From the NCBI RefSeq assembly GCF_000586475.1, contig NZ_BAWJ01000002.1, positions 62,001-126,000 on the forward strand: DNA of 64,000 nt, given 5' to 3'. Both the position numbers and the translations under genes were made by a program. Source of the stretch: Psychrobacter sp. JCM 18903 (lineage in GTDB: Bacteria > Pseudomonadota > Gammaproteobacteria > Pseudomonadales > Moraxellaceae). Shown piece after piece: positions 17,982 through 29,375 of the stretch. A model generated the notes under the pieces. That model was not told the origin of the DNA and made no database searches. It saw nothing but the letters and a program-made list of their open reading frames with translations. Within the stretch, counting starts at the first letter, position 1; each line of letters starts with the position of its first letter.

Positions 17982-20241
17982 ATGAATAATATAGATTCAA
18001 AAGACCTATCAACGTCTACGGGCGAAAAAAACAATGACGACATCGATTTAATGGCGCTGGTTTTAGTATTGTTACGTGGTTGGAAAATCATTGCTCTCAT
18101 GGCGATATTGGGGCTTTTACTAGGGCTTTTGTATACCCGCTATGTGAATCCCATCTATAAATCAGATGCGCTGATACAGATTGAAGAAAATACTCAAGGA
18201 ATAGAGGCGCTTGGTGAGAGTATCTCAGAGTTGGTTGGTGCAGAAGTCAGCAAAGCGGAGACAGAAGCAGAGCTGATACGATCACGTATGATATTGGAGC
18301 CAGTGGTTGAGCGATTGCACCTGCGCATTAAGCTAACAGATCCCAATATTGGTCATCTTGATAGAATAAAAAGCAATCGTACTTACACGCAATTAAACAC
18401 ACCCGATGATGTGTCACTTGATACCGAAAATGGCATAGTAAAAGTCCGCCAATTTGATGTATCACCAGCGTACTTAAACCAACCTTTTACACTAAAAAAA
18501 TCTGCTACAGGGTTTGTTTTGAGCAATGGGTTTGATGAATTCAAAGGTCAGCTTGGTCAGGCGCATCAGTTTAAAGGGTTGGACGGTCAGATTAATATTA
18601 CTGTCACAGAGTTACCTGCTGATGGTTACCCAATTAATATTAGTAAGCAGACGATAAAGGCTGCGACTGACGCTATCAACAGCGCCTTATCCGTTGAAGA
18701 AAAAGGTCAAAAAACGGGGATCATTCAGCTGTCGATGACGGGTCCCAACCAAGAGCAAATCACGACTATCCTCAATCAGATCGTCCGATCTTACGTCGAT
18801 CAAAATCAATCTCGCGGTTCTGAAGAAACGACCAAAACACTTGCCTTTATGGAAACGCAGATCCCTCTATTAAAAGAAAAATTAGAGACTTCTGAAGCAC
18901 TGTTTAATGACTTTCGTAAAAAATATGGCACGATTGATGTGGGTAAAGAAGCCGAGTTGTTATTGAATGAGAAGTCTCGCATCGATGAGCAGCTCAATGA
19001 GCTTAAACTAAAAAAAGCAGACCTAACCACTTATTATACCGAAGAACATCCACTGGTCATTCAAATTAATGAACAGCTCAAAGTGCTTAATAATAGAACA
19101 AGAGAGATAGATAATACCATTGCAGGTCTACCTGAAATACAGCGAGAGTTTCTAAAGCTATCAGAAGATACGGCAATCAATCGAGAAATCTATCTGACGC
19201 TGCTCAAAAATTATGAGCAACTTAAAATCGTCAAGGCTGGTCAAATCGGCTATGCCCGTATTATCGATTCACCGACCAGTACCTTTAATGCCATTGCACC
19301 AAATAAACTACAAATCCTGATGCTGACCACATTGATAGGCATGATGTTTGGGGTGATGCTGGTGCTCTTGAAGAACCTTGTTAGAAATGTCGTAAAAGAT
19401 CCAGAGCATTTAGAGGTCACAACGGGCATCCCTGTCATTGCAACGATTCCACGCTCACCCTTACTGTCGAGGTTGAGTAAAAAGAAGAATTCCACCCCTC
19501 GCATGCTCGCTCATGTTGATCACAGTAGTTTGAGTTATGAGGCGATCAAAAGTTTAAGAACCAATTTGATGTTTGGTATGCCAATGGGGACAGCGGTCGG
19601 GCAGCCCGCGCAAGTCATATTGATTACTGGGGAGAGCCTGGTGTGGGCAAGTCGTTTATCGCTGCCAATTTATCAGAGGTATTTGCCCAGCTCAACAAAA
19701 AAGTCTTGGTCATAGATGGTGACATGCGCTTAGGTGAGCTGCATAAAATGTTTAATATGAGCCAACATGATGGTCTTGCCGATTATTTGTTGCAGGATAA
19801 AAAGCATTTTTCTCCGATTGATGGTACTCGATCAGACAGTGAGGTTCCTAGCTTAGGGGTCGAAAGCTTTATTCACCCCACTGGTATGGAGTTGATTGAT
19901 TTCATACCGCGCGGACGGCAACCGCATAATCCCACCTCCTTATTGATGGGCGAAAAATTCAATCATTTGATGGCAGAATTAAAAACTCAATACGATTATA
20001 TTGTCATCGACTCACCCCCGATATTGGCGGCGTCAGATGCTATGGTACTTGCGCAACATGCAGACAAAGTACTCATCGTTACGAAGTTTAATCATTCAAT
20101 AGAAGGCAGCTGGTTTATGCGATCAAGCAAATGAATAAAGCCAATGTACAAGTAGATGGCATTATTCTCAATGATGTACAGCAGGGTCTTATGGATAAAT
20201 ATAGCTATCATTATCATTATGCCTATGGAGATAACCACTAG
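17982..20241 (+). CDS. wzc: Wzc-type tyrosine kinase / chain-length regulator, frameshifted
   Basis: An inner-membrane polysaccharide co-polymerase with a cytoplasmic BY-kinase domain. N-terminal Wzz domain with a first membrane segment (IIALMAILGLLLGLLY), coiled-coil periplasmic region, and a second segment near 19320. The first frame runs into the Walker A motif: inserting one C at 19637 restores ITGESPGVGKSFIAANL. The next frame has VLVIDGDMRLG (Walker A') and YIVIDSPPI (Walker B). Inserting one G at 20105 restores the end, QLVYAIKQMNKANVQVDGII, and a Tyr-rich tail YSYHYHYAYG, the autophosphorylation cluster. Joined length about 753 residues. The ATG at 17982 is chosen; 17976 is possible. 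Confidence 0.88.
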
Positions 20242-20290
20242 TTTGCGTGGTAGTCGCTTATAAGCAAACCAACTTAATTGGGTGGATATT

Positions 20291-22292
20291 ATGTTGATAA
20301 AAACAGAGTCAAACAATGCTTATCAATCGTCCAGTGGTTTTAATCAATGGTCGAAGCGTGTGGCTCTGTATTTATTGTCATTACCACGCCTGACTAAAAG
20401 CACCCTCTTATTTAGTATAGATTTTGCCATGTCGATCTTTTGCCTTTTATTGGCATTGATGCTACGACAAGGATATGTGGCTTCTCATATCAGTCTTGCA
20501 GCATTGGCTTTTTATGCATTCGTGCCGGTTGCTAGCTTATATCTTATTGGTTTTTATCGCAGCGCCTCTCGAGGGTTTTTTGATGCAGTGATGGGTCGTG
20601 TGCTGCAACTGTTTTTTTTACTTATTATTGTTTATCAAGTCATCATTTATTTGAGCCCATCAGCGACAATACCACGCTCAGCCCCCGTTATATTTTTATT
20701 TTTATTTTTTATTTGGCTGTGGAATAGTAGGCTCATGATCCGCGCGTTACTGAAACGTCTACAGGGTACAGGTCAAAACCGTCGTCCAAATGCCTGTTGT
20801 GACAATGTGATTATCTATGGTGCAGGAGAAGCTGGTAGAGAGTTGCTAGAAAGTTTGAGGCATTCTTATCAGTACAATGTAGTGGCGTATATCGATGATG
20901 ACCCGCAGCTTACTGGGGCTTATTTGCATAGCAAACAAATATATGCAGCTCACGCGCTTCCGTGGTTGATAGAAAAACTCAATGTGGCGCAGGTGATTTT
21001 GGCCATGCCCTCTATGAGCCGTGGTCGTAAAAAACAGATTATGGACAGTCTGTCAGGTATCTCCGTTAAGATAAAAGACTTGCCAAGCTTACGTGAGCTT
21101 GCTGATGAGATAGTAACTGTCAGTCATATACGACCCGTTGACATATTAGATGTGCTCGAACGAGAAACAGTCGAACCTGTTGCGGAGTTGCTACAAAAAA
21201 ACATCACGGGCAAAAACGTTCTCGTTACCGGGGCAGGTGGTTCAATCGGTAGTGAGCTGTGTCGGCAAATCATCAAAAATAAGCCTAAATGCTTGGTGCT
21301 ATATGAACAGTCTGAGTATGCTTTATACACCATAGATCAAGAACTTAGTAACCTCAAAAAAGCGGATGCTGATTATCACAACATTGAGATTATTAGCGTC
21401 ATCGGCAGTGTCAGTAACGAAAAAAAATTAATCAATATATTCGAAAAAAACCATATAAAAACGATTTATCACGCTGCAGCCTATAAGCATGTGCCTATTG
21501 TTGAATCCAATCCCTTTGAGCACCATCAATAATACCAAAGGCACCTACCATTGTGCCCGTGCTGCGATACAGGCCCGCGTTGAGACTTTTGTGCTGATTT
21601 CTACTGACAAAGCTGTGCGACCTACCAATGTCATGGGAGCGTCCAAACGCTTAGCTGAGCTGGTCTGCCAAGGATTGAGCCAAAGTAACAGTCAGACTTG
21701 TTTTAGCATGGTGCGTTTTGGCAATGTTTTAGGGTCATCAGGCTCTGTGGTGCCGTTATTTACCAAACAGATTGAGCAAGGCGGTCCGATCACCATCACT
21801 CATCCAGACATCACACGCTATTTTATGACGATTCCAGAAGCGGCCAGTTTGGTTATTCAGGCAGGTGCGATGGCATTCGGTGGTGAAGTGTTTGTGCTTG
21901 ATATGGGCGCACCCGTCAAAATTGTTGATCTGGCAAAACGTATGATTCGTTTGACAGGTTGTGAGCTAAAAGATGATAGCAATCCCAATGGCGATATCGA
22001 AATCGTATTTACTGGCTTGAGACCGGGTGAAAAGCTCTACGAGGAGTTAATCATTGGTGAAGACAATATCGAACCTACTTTTCATCCATTGATTATGCAA
22101 GCAATGGAGCACAGCTTTCCTTTACAAGATATCGAAAATATTTTATTTGAATTTGCAAAAAAAGCAAAGCAGCAGGATGTGGTCTGGCTGAAAACACAGT
22201 TTAAGTTTTTTGTCGAAGGTTACCGAGAAGGATCTGATAAAGATGGCGAGGTAGAGAAAGTAGATACCACACTGACAGATGAAATGGGTTAA
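20291..22292 (+). CDS. nucleotide-sugar 4,6-dehydratase (PglF/WbpM/Gdr type), frameshifted
   Basis: A membrane-bound NAD-dependent dehydratase that likely converts UDP-GlcNAc to UDP-4-keto-6-deoxy-GlcNAc. It has four N-terminal membrane segments, then a CoA-binding-like domain with VIIYGAGEAGRELLESL and the catalytic SDR domain with NVLVTGAGGSIGSELCRQI, HAAAYKHVPIVESNPFE, and in the second part FVLISTDKAVRPTNVMGASKRLAE. The frame changes at about 21520; two missing bases (for example GG, giving E-G-T-I-N-N) fit family spacing better than one extra base. Joined length about 667 residues, normal. The ATG at 20291 follows GGGTGGA. With the aminotransferase at 33124 it suggests synthesis of a 4-amino-4,6-dideoxy sugar. 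Confidence 0.88.
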
Positions 22293-22358
22293 TAGAGAGA
22301 GGCGCGCTGTCATAAATTCCTTACAAGTTCTGTGAGTCACTAAATTGGACAATATGTC

Positions 22359-23675
22359 ATGAGCTCTGGAGTATTTTCATCGATACAGAGCACAATAAAC
22401 AGGTTGAAAACCAGTCACTTTGTGCGAGATGTGGTCATGGTCGGTGGCGGGATTGCTGCTGGGCAGGCCATCGCCATGATTTTTATGCCATTTCTCACCA
22501 GACTATATAGACCTGAGGATTTCGGTATCGCTGCTGCCTTTACTGCTATCGTCAGCATTATTACGCCGATTGCCACTATGGGCTATGCAAATGCAATCGT
22601 GATGCCAGACAGTGACGAGGATGCTGCGGCAATTGCCCGATTGTCTATATTGCTCAGTGTGTTTATAGCTGTCTTCTCATTCATTGTTGTCTATGTCGGT
22701 AAGTTTCATTTGGCAAGTTGGATGGGTATGGAAAGCACACCAAACATGCTATATCTCATACCATTAACGCTATTAGTCGGTGCTTTTCTTTCTGTCGCTG
22801 ATCAGTCTGCTATTAGGGTGGGCTTATTTAAAGCGAAAGCTCGAGCTTATGTGGAAAGCAAGCTTGTGACAGATAGTAGTAAGCTGATAGGCGGTATGCT
22901 AGCACCTTCAGGGATGTTACTTATTTTATTGACGATAGCAGGGCAGCTCACAAACTTTATCATGCAGATGCTTCGTGTACCTAGAGTAGGTGTATTAAAT
23001 GTGCGTCATTGGTTTGGTACTAAGGGTATTCGACATGCCGCCATATCGCAGCGTGATTTTGCGATATATCGTATGCCACAAAGTATCCTGAATGCAGCTT
23101 CAGTGGGGTTGCCAACTATCTTGTTAGCGTCATTATTTAGTGCCTCTTCTGCAGGGCAGTATTCGTTGGCTGTCCTTGTGCTTGGTGCACCCGCGATGCT
23201 GTTAGGTCAGGCGGTTGGAGAGGTTTTCTATCCTAAAATTACGCGTGCCATCACAGCAAATTCATCTGAGGCTTATCAATTTTTATTAAAAGTGACGTTG
23301 ATTTTATTGGTGGTAGGTATTATGCCATTCGGTACAGTGTTCGTTTTTGGCGATTATCTTTTTTCTTTAGTGTTCGGTGCAGAGTGGGCATTGGCAGGTA
23401 GTTATTCGCAGTGGCTGTCTATTTGGCTTTTGACCAGTTTAGTGTCTGGTGCGAGTACTGCGGCATTGCCAGCATTACGTTTACAGCGATTCCTTTTGAT
23501 TAGAGAAGTGTTTGCAGTGGTATTTCGTGCTGCAGCGCTGTATGTAGGTTTTTACGTTTTTGAGTCAGATATGATAGCCATTGCCCTTTTCTCATTTGTT
23601 GGGGTTTTGCTCAGTTTATCTATCATTTATGTCGCTTTTCGGCGTCTTGTTCATATCGATGAAGTGGAGCAGTAG
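22359..23675 (+). CDS. wzx: polysaccharide flippase, Wzx family
   Basis: A 438-residue membrane protein with about 12 hydrophobic segments. It starts with VVMVGGGIAAGQAIAMIFMPFLTRLYRPEDFG, the typical N-terminus of the oligosaccharide flippase (MOP) family. It moves lipid-linked repeat units from the cytoplasmic to the periplasmic face for Wzy polymerisation. The reading frame is intact. It lies directly after the dehydratase and before the first glycosyltransferase. Substrate specificity cannot be predicted. Confidence 0.88.
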   Translation: MSSGVFSSIQSTINRLKTSHFVRDVVMVGGGIAAGQAIAMIFMPFLTRLYRPEDFGIAAAFTAIVSIITPIATMGYANAIVMPDSDEDAAAIARLSILLSVFIAVFSFIVVYVGKFHLASWMGMESTPNMLYLIPLTLLVGAFLSVADQSAIRVGLFKAKARAYVESKLVTDSSKLIGGMLAPSGMLLILLTIAGQLTNFIMQMLRVPRVGVLNVRHWFGTKGIRHAAISQRDFAIYRMPQSILNAASVGLPTILLASLFSASSAGQYSLAVLVLGAPAMLLGQAVGEVFYPKITRAITANSSEAYQFLLKVTLILLVVGIMPFGTVFVFGDYLFSLVFGAEWALAGSYSQWLSIWLLTSLVSGASTAALPALRLQRFLLIREVFAVVFRAAALYVGFYVFESDMIAIALFSFVGVLLSLSIIYVAFRRLVHIDEVEQ

Positions 23676-23744
23676 GTACATTTTTTGACTGCTTTAAATG
23701 TCACAAAGGATATGTATAAGAAGTCTCAACTTGAGAGGCTCACT

Positions 23745-24760
23745 ATGATTTCAGTTATTATCGCCGCATTCAATGCCGCTGCTACTATTGATCGTTGTAT
23801 TAATAGTATTGACGTTGCGAAAAAGAGTCACGACATTGAGCTGATAGTCATTGACGATGGTTCTAAAGATAATACTGCTAGCCTATTGCATAGCTGGGCG
23901 AGTGCTAAGACATGGATTACGGTGAAATATCAAAAGAATGCAGGCGTGGCAGAGGCTCGTAATACTGGGCTCGATATAGCAACCGGCAATTACATCGTTT
24001 TTATAGACGCGGATGACACCATTGATGATTGGTATTTTGATTTTGTCTTTGAACAAGCTGTAGATCGAGATGTCGAGATGTTGGCATTTGGTCATAAACG
24101 CATGATGCTGGATGGCTCTGTTATTGAGCGTCCTAATAGTGCGGCAGAATACTTACGGCAAGATATTGAAACGCTACAACTGAGAGTGACAGAGAATAGA
24201 CATATATATTGGTACGCCTGTACCAAGGTGTATAGCAAAAATTTAATCGCAGAGCTGCGTTTCGATAGTGACGTCAAATTTGGTGAGGATGGTATTTTTA
24301 ATATCGCATGTCTAAGCAAAGCGAATCGTTTATCGGTGCTGCCAGACTGTCCATACAACTATTATGAAAATGCGACCTCTATAACAAGTTCACAATATAA
24401 ATCAGGCTTTTGGAGTCCATTGAAGCGGACTATACAGCCAGAGTCAGGATACATGATTGGTCGATCAGTGCTACTGAAAAGCAAGTGCTATTATCGGACT
24501 TTGCTCGTAGTTATGTCGAGCATATGCTGCCATATTTACTTAATAATTTAGCGCATATCGATATGAAAAAACGTCGTGCAGAGCTAGTTAAAATACGCCA
24601 GTCTTTTGTTTATCAGAACTGTTTGCCGCATTATTATCAACGACATCCAGCACGCGGCATTCGTGTATTGATTTTATGTTTTTCACGGCGTTGGTATGTT
24701 ATGACGCTGGTTTTTCTTCAACTGTCTTGGTCTAAAGAAAAGGTGAAAAAATATGCTTAA
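23745..24760 (+). CDS. family 2 glycosyltransferase, frameshifted
   Basis: GT-A-fold glycosyltransferase. N-terminal MISVIIAAFNAAATIDRCI, VIDDGSKDNT, a nucleotide-sugar metal motif DADDTIDDW, and FGEDGIFN further on. The frame open from 23685 begins with TTG, but the ATG at 23745 follows GAGAGG and starts exactly at the family motif. The frame changes near 24412. Inserting one G there joins SGFW to ESIEADYTARVRIHDWS, and the second frame ends at 24760. Joined length about 338 residues. It overlaps the next gene by 8 bases. Sugar and linkage unknown. Confidence 0.8.
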
Positions 24761-25943
24761 TATTGATTTGTTGCCTCAGCCTTTACGCAGTGATGAAAAA
24801 GGCCAAAAGTGCTGTTGTTTGCTGCAACAGACAACAGCTAACGGGCAAATGACTGAGAAGGTATTGTGGTTTGTATATCCAGCGAACTTGCCAATGCCAG
24901 AAGACGATGATTGTGATGCTTATTTACTGGCCACATTGTTGCCCGCGATGCAGATGCGAGCAGCCATTCATGTGCATGGTAGCGTGTCGCATGAGCTATT
25001 AGCCAACCTGACAGAGCTACAGTATGTTTGGAATAAGTGGTTGCCAGAGCGTTATTTTTTGATTGATATACAAGTGGATCGTATGCGAGAACAAGACTGG
25101 CATGTAGGTGGTGCGATTGCTGCATTTTCTGGTGGCGTTGATGCTCAGTTTACCGCTTATCGTCATGCGACAGGCAGAGCAGGATACGCCACACGAAATA
25201 TTAAAGCAGGGGTTTTTGTGCATGGCTTTGATATACCTTTAGAGGATACAAAAGGCTTTGCCAGTGCAGCAAAAATAGCGGCAAACACACTCGCAGATAT
25301 CAATATCGAGCTATTGCCAGTTGAGACAAATATTCGCACGCTTTGGTCTATCAACTGGGAAGACTATCATGCTGCTGCTATTGCCTCAGTATTATGCGGC
25401 TTGAAACGATATGCAGGCATTGGACTCATTGGTAGTGGTGATTCTTATGATGTATTAATTAGTCCTTGGGGCTCACACCCAATCACTGACCCGCTGCTAA
25501 GTTCTGGCGACTTTAGAGTGATTCATGATGGTGCAGGCTTTAGTCGTTCAGAGAAGATTCAAGCGCTTGCAGCATGGCCATTGGGTATAGAGAATTTACG
25601 TGTCTGTTGGGCTGGAGATAAGCATGATAGTAACTGCGGTCGCTGTGAGAAATGTGTTAGGACGCGTCTCAATTTTTTGGTTGCAGGTATAGATAACCCT
25701 CAATGTTTTAGCGAGCCCATGGACTTATCACTTTTTAAATCAATGGCTATAAAGGGCAGGGCTGTCAGCATAGATTGGAAGTTAATTCGTCATGAGATGA
25801 TTAAAACGGGTAGAGGTCTTGAATGGCTGCCATACATTGAAAAAGCACTCAAACGTAAACCACCCCCTAACTTGAATAGATTGTTTCCTGTTGGCTCAAG
25901 GCGTCGTATGTGGGTGAAGAAGCTGTTAATGAGAAACAAATAA
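24753..25943 (+). CDS. QueC-like PP-loop ATPase in glycan locus
   Basis: A 396-residue protein with a PP-loop ATPase motif AAFSGGVDAQFTAYRH (about residue 125; SGGxD). Near the C-terminus is a cysteine cluster VCWAGDKHDSNCGRCEKCVRTR (about residues 288-310; C-x9-C-x2-C-x2-C). Both recall QueC, the ATP-dependent 7-cyano-7-deazaguanine synthase, whose Cys motif binds zinc. It is much longer than QueC (about 230), with about 120 extra N-terminal residues. The middle has GSGDSYDVLISPWGSHPITDPLLSS. No other queuosine gene is nearby. It lies between a glycosyltransferase and a pyruvyltransferase. It may activate a carboxylate to make an amide or nitrile-like group on a sugar, as WbpG/PseA-type PP-loop enzymes do. 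Motifs seen; role inferred. Confidence 0.65.
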   Translation: MLNIDLLPQPLRSDEKGQKCCCLLQQTTANGQMTEKVLWFVYPANLPMPEDDDCDAYLLATLLPAMQMRAAIHVHGSVSHELLANLTELQYVWNKWLPERYFLIDIQVDRMREQDWHVGGAIAAFSGGVDAQFTAYRHATGRAGYATRNIKAGVFVHGFDIPLEDTKGFASAAKIAANTLADINIELLPVETNIRTLWSINWEDYHAAAIASVLCGLKRYAGIGLIGSGDSYDVLISPWGSHPITDPLLSSGDFRVIHDGAGFSRSEKIQALAAWPLGIENLRVCWAGDKHDSNCGRCEKCVRTRLNFLVAGIDNPQCFSEPMDLSLFKSMAIKGRAVSIDWKLIRHEMIKTGRGLEWLPYIEKALKRKPPPNLNRLFPVGSRRRMWVKKLLMRNK

Positions 25944-25956
25944 GGGAGCATTAAAA

Positions 25957-27039
25957 ATGAATATTGCTGCTATAAAAAAGCTCATACCACTCAAACTAAA
26001 GAAACATTTAGCCGCTTATATGGGGGCGAGAGGTTTACCGTTACCAACTGGTAAACGGTGCTTTATTTTTCTTGCCGCTGACTATGGCAATATTGGTGAT
26101 ATTGCTATTTCTCACGCGCAAAAGCAGTATTTGCAACGTGTGCTGACGGATTATGATGTTGTTAGTGTTGCTATCAGTCAAACCAGATTTGTGCTCAATT
26201 CCATTAAACAGCAAATAAAAGAGACGGATATCGTCACTATCATCGGCGGCGGTAATATGGGTGGCACGTATCCTGATATTGAGGAGCTGCGCCAATTAGT
26301 CATCAAGTCATTTCCTGCCAATCGTATCGTTTGTTTTCCTCAGACACTAGATTGGAATGATTCTATTCAATCTAAACGTGCCTTGCAGCGTATTGTGAAA
26401 GTTTACGCCAAGCATCCAGATATACATGTTTTTGCCAGAGAGTCGATAACAGCGGCAAAACTCATCGAGCTTTTTGCTGAGTACAGTAATGTGCATATTG
26501 GTCTCGTACCAGATACTGTGATGAGCGCGAATGCAACAGTGCTGGGTACGACAGATTGCTTAGCGCCTTCAGGTATTTTGCGCTGCTTACGAGATGACAA
26601 AGAAGCCGCATTATCAGCTGAGCAATACGCCATGATAGACAAAGCCTTAGCAGATACTGGCTATCAAATTGAAAAGACCGATACACACGCTGGTGGTTCG
26701 CAACTCGATGAGGCACATTGCACAAAATTACTGACGGACAAGCTTAGCCAATTTCGTGCTACAAAATTGGTCGTGACTGACCGGCTGCATGGCATGATTT
26801 TATGTCTGCTATCGGGTACGCCGTGCTTGGTACTCCCGAACTCCAATCATAAGATAAGACAGACGCAGTTGGACTGGTTAGGCGGTCATCCAAGGCTGGT
26901 GTTTTTAGAATTGGAAGAGATTGCTGATATTGCAACATTCATCGATAGCCTCCTGTCCCTGCCTCACGGTACGATGGATGAGTCTCCAGTTGATATAGCT
27001 GAGTATGATGACCTAAAAAAAGCGCTAGTAGCGATATGA
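25957..27039 (+). CDS. polysaccharide pyruvyltransferase family protein
   Basis: A 360-residue protein of PF04230, which transfers pyruvate from phosphoenolpyruvate to a sugar as a ketal. Typical marks are AADYGNIGDIAISHAQKQYL near the N-terminus, DIVTIIGGGNMGGTYPD, CFPQTLDWN, FARESITAAKLI, GLVPDTVMS and the C-terminal VVTDRLHGMILCLLSGTPCLVLPN. It is intact, with AAGGGAG upstream of the ATG. A pyruvyl ketal would make the polymer acidic. The downstream glycosyltransferase start overlaps its stop as ATGA. Confidence 0.85.
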   Translation: MNIAAIKKLIPLKLKKHLAAYMGARGLPLPTGKRCFIFLAADYGNIGDIAISHAQKQYLQRVLTDYDVVSVAISQTRFVLNSIKQQIKETDIVTIIGGGNMGGTYPDIEELRQLVIKSFPANRIVCFPQTLDWNDSIQSKRALQRIVKVYAKHPDIHVFARESITAAKLIELFAEYSNVHIGLVPDTVMSANATVLGTTDCLAPSGILRCLRDDKEAALSAEQYAMIDKALADTGYQIEKTDTHAGGSQLDEAHCTKLLTDKLSQFRATKLVVTDRLHGMILCLLSGTPCLVLPNSNHKIRQTQLDWLGGHPRLVFLELEEIADIATFIDSLLSLPHGTMDESPVDIAEYDDLKKALVAI

Positions 27040-28049
27040 CGACTATCGAAACGCCATTAGTGAGTGTCATCGTACCAGTGTATAACGTTGCGTCATATAT
27101 CGATGCTTGCTTAGCATCCATCAAGCAGCAGACTTATCAGAATATTGAAATTATCGTTGTAGAAGATTGCTCCACTGATGATTCAAAACAAGCACTTGCG
27201 TCACATCTCATAGATGAGCGCATCAAAGTCATTCAGCATCATAAAAACAGCGGTCTTTCTGCGGCACGTAATACTGGTATCAAGTCTGCGATAGGCGAAT
27301 ACATGATGTTCGTTGATTCTGATGACACTATAGACCCCCGCTTGGTGGCAGCATGTGTGGATTGTGCGCTCACCACGAATGCAGAGGTTGTAACATATGG
27401 TTTTACACCGTTCAAAGATGGCATCACAAAGACAGATCTGCCGTATCCCGCTAGAAATTTAGCATTTGAGGCAACCAAAATAGACGGCTCATATTTTAGC
27501 TTACCGCATTTTGCATGGCTCAAATTTATTAAATCTAGCGCAGTGCGGTCGGCCTCGTTACAGTTCCCAGTGGGTCTGTACTACGAAGACTGGCCTTTTC
27601 ATTGGCATATTGGCTTAGCTACTAATATTAAGTATCACCTGCCCATTGATTTTTATCTATACAGACAGCGTGGCACGTCGATCACAGGGTCAACAGATAA
27701 AAAACTATTAGACCTTTTCGTTATCCACGCAGAAGTCATTAGTTTAGTAGAGGACTATCAAGCGGATGAGGTTAAAAAAACACTCGCCAATAAAATTAAA
27801 CAAAGTCATTGGAGTATCCTTACTCGTATAGATAATGACTATTTAGCAGCTGCATTGGCACAAGCTAAAAAAGCAGATAAAACGTTACGACTAAAGGGTT
27901 ATAAGAGCGATTTGACCGTAAGAAATATGATGATTAGTAATATAGTACGTATGCCGACGCAATTTGCCTTGCTGATGTTACAGGTGCTTCGTCAAGCGCT
28001 AGACAAAAGAGCAAGGGTTAAAGGTCAAGAGAAAACAGATTCAGAATAG
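27036..28049 (+). CDS. family 2 glycosyltransferase
   Basis: A 337-residue GT-A glycosyltransferase: VSVIVPVYNVASYIDACL, NIEIIVVEDCSTDDS, SAARNTG, and the metal-binding MFVDSDDTIDPR. A later stretch YYEDWPFHWHIG resembles the acceptor/catalytic region of related enzymes. Overlaps the pyruvyltransferase stop by four bases, so translation is probably coupled. Frame intact. The sugar added is unknown. Confidence 0.85.
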   Translation: MTTIETPLVSVIVPVYNVASYIDACLASIKQQTYQNIEIIVVEDCSTDDSKQALASHLIDERIKVIQHHKNSGLSAARNTGIKSAIGEYMMFVDSDDTIDPRLVAACVDCALTTNAEVVTYGFTPFKDGITKTDLPYPARNLAFEATKIDGSYFSLPHFAWLKFIKSSAVRSASLQFPVGLYYEDWPFHWHIGLATNIKYHLPIDFYLYRQRGTSITGSTDKKLLDLFVIHAEVISLVEDYQADEVKKTLANKIKQSHWSILTRIDNDYLAAALAQAKKADKTLRLKGYKSDLTVRNMMISNIVRMPTQFALLMLQVLRQALDKRARVKGQEKTDSE

Positions 28050-28095
28050 TTTTGAAAAATACGTTTGGTTTTATGGCTTCTTAATAGGTAAAGAG

Positions 28096-29188
28096 ATGAC
28101 TATTCAGAGAGTGCTGCATATAGTGGGAAAAATGGATCGGGCTGGGGCAGAGACCATGCTTATGAATCTATATCGTCATATAGATCATAGCCAGATTCAG
28201 TTTGATTTTATCACTTTTACTGAGGAGGTCGGCGACTATGATGCTGAGATAATAGCGCTGGGCGGTAGAGTTATACCTATTTTAGCCAGTCATTCATTAG
28301 CGCGTATGTGGAAGCTTAAACAATTCCTTAAACAACACCCTGACTATCGAATCGTTCATGCACACATGTTATTAAACAATGCCTTTCATCTGTTAGCCGC
28401 GAAAAGTGCTGGCGTGCCGCATCGCATTTCACATTCTCATAGCACCAGTAATGGTAAAACCAATGTTATTAAAAAAATATATGAACAGTGGGCGTTCATT
28501 ACCAATCGTAAATTGGCCACGGATAAAATGAGTTGCGGTGAACAAGCAGCAAATTACCTATTTGGCAGCATAAAAGACGTGTGGCTATTGCCCAATGCTG
28601 TTGACATACAGCAGATGATGACAGTCGCTAACCAATCAAGACAGTATATCGGTAAAGAATTTGGCGATGAGGGGCTAAAAATCATCCAAGTTGGTCGTCT
28701 AAATGAGGTTAAAAACCATCAGTTTTCTTTAGAGATCGCTGAGCAGTTAAAAAAACGTCAAGTCGCTTTTACCTTATATATTGTTGGGCAAGGTTCATTG
28801 GATATGAGGCTCAGGCAACAAGTAGCAGATAACTCACTCCTAGATACGGTCAAGTTTTTGGGGATGCGTACGGATATCACAGAATTAATGGCCAGCGCCG
28901 ACTATATGATCATGCCTTCGTTACACGAGGGTTTCCCTGTCGTCTTGGTCGAGAGCCAAACAGTTGGGTTAAAGGCGCTGGTTTCTGACCAAGTATCGCC
29001 TGAAGTAGATTTAGGACTTGGATTAGTACAGTTTTTACCGATTCATTCAGCCAAGGATTGTTGATTGCTTATTAGCGTCTAAACAGCCAAAGCCCAATGA
29101 AAAAGACATAACCGCAGCGCTGAATTTATATGGATTTAATGCTGCTACCAATGCGCAAATACTAATGCAAAAGTACTTGAGTATGTGA
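28096..29188 (+). CDS. family 4 glycosyltransferase, frameshifted near 3' end
   Basis: GT-B-fold retaining glycosyltransferase. N-terminal RVLHIVGKMDRAGAETMLMNLYRHI, donor-domain IIQVGRLNEVKNHQFSLEIA, and the EGFPVVLVESQTVGL motif (E-x7-E). The frame stops at 29064, but another frame reads IVDCLLASKQPKPNEKDIT and continues to 29188. One extra G (in AAGG near 29056) or two missing bases would join them into about 363 residues. The lost part is the C-terminal helix usual for GT4. It is upstream of the polymerase gene. Confidence 0.8.
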
Positions 29189-29375
29189 CGGAGTGGTTGC
29201 TTCTTATTTATAGTCGTTTCAAGGTAGTTTGGACGGAATAAGAAAAAAAGCGAGGTGAATAGGAAGGCTATAGTTATATAGGTACTGGACGGTAAAAAAG
29301 ATACTAGACGGTGTAAATATGCCACCATATCCGATTTATATAAGATTGACGACATCTACTTTTATAGAGGGTTAA

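Noticed and set aside
20092-20316. Minus-strand open frame across the wzc-dehydratase junction
   Set aside because: It overlaps two real genes on the opposite strand and has no conserved features.
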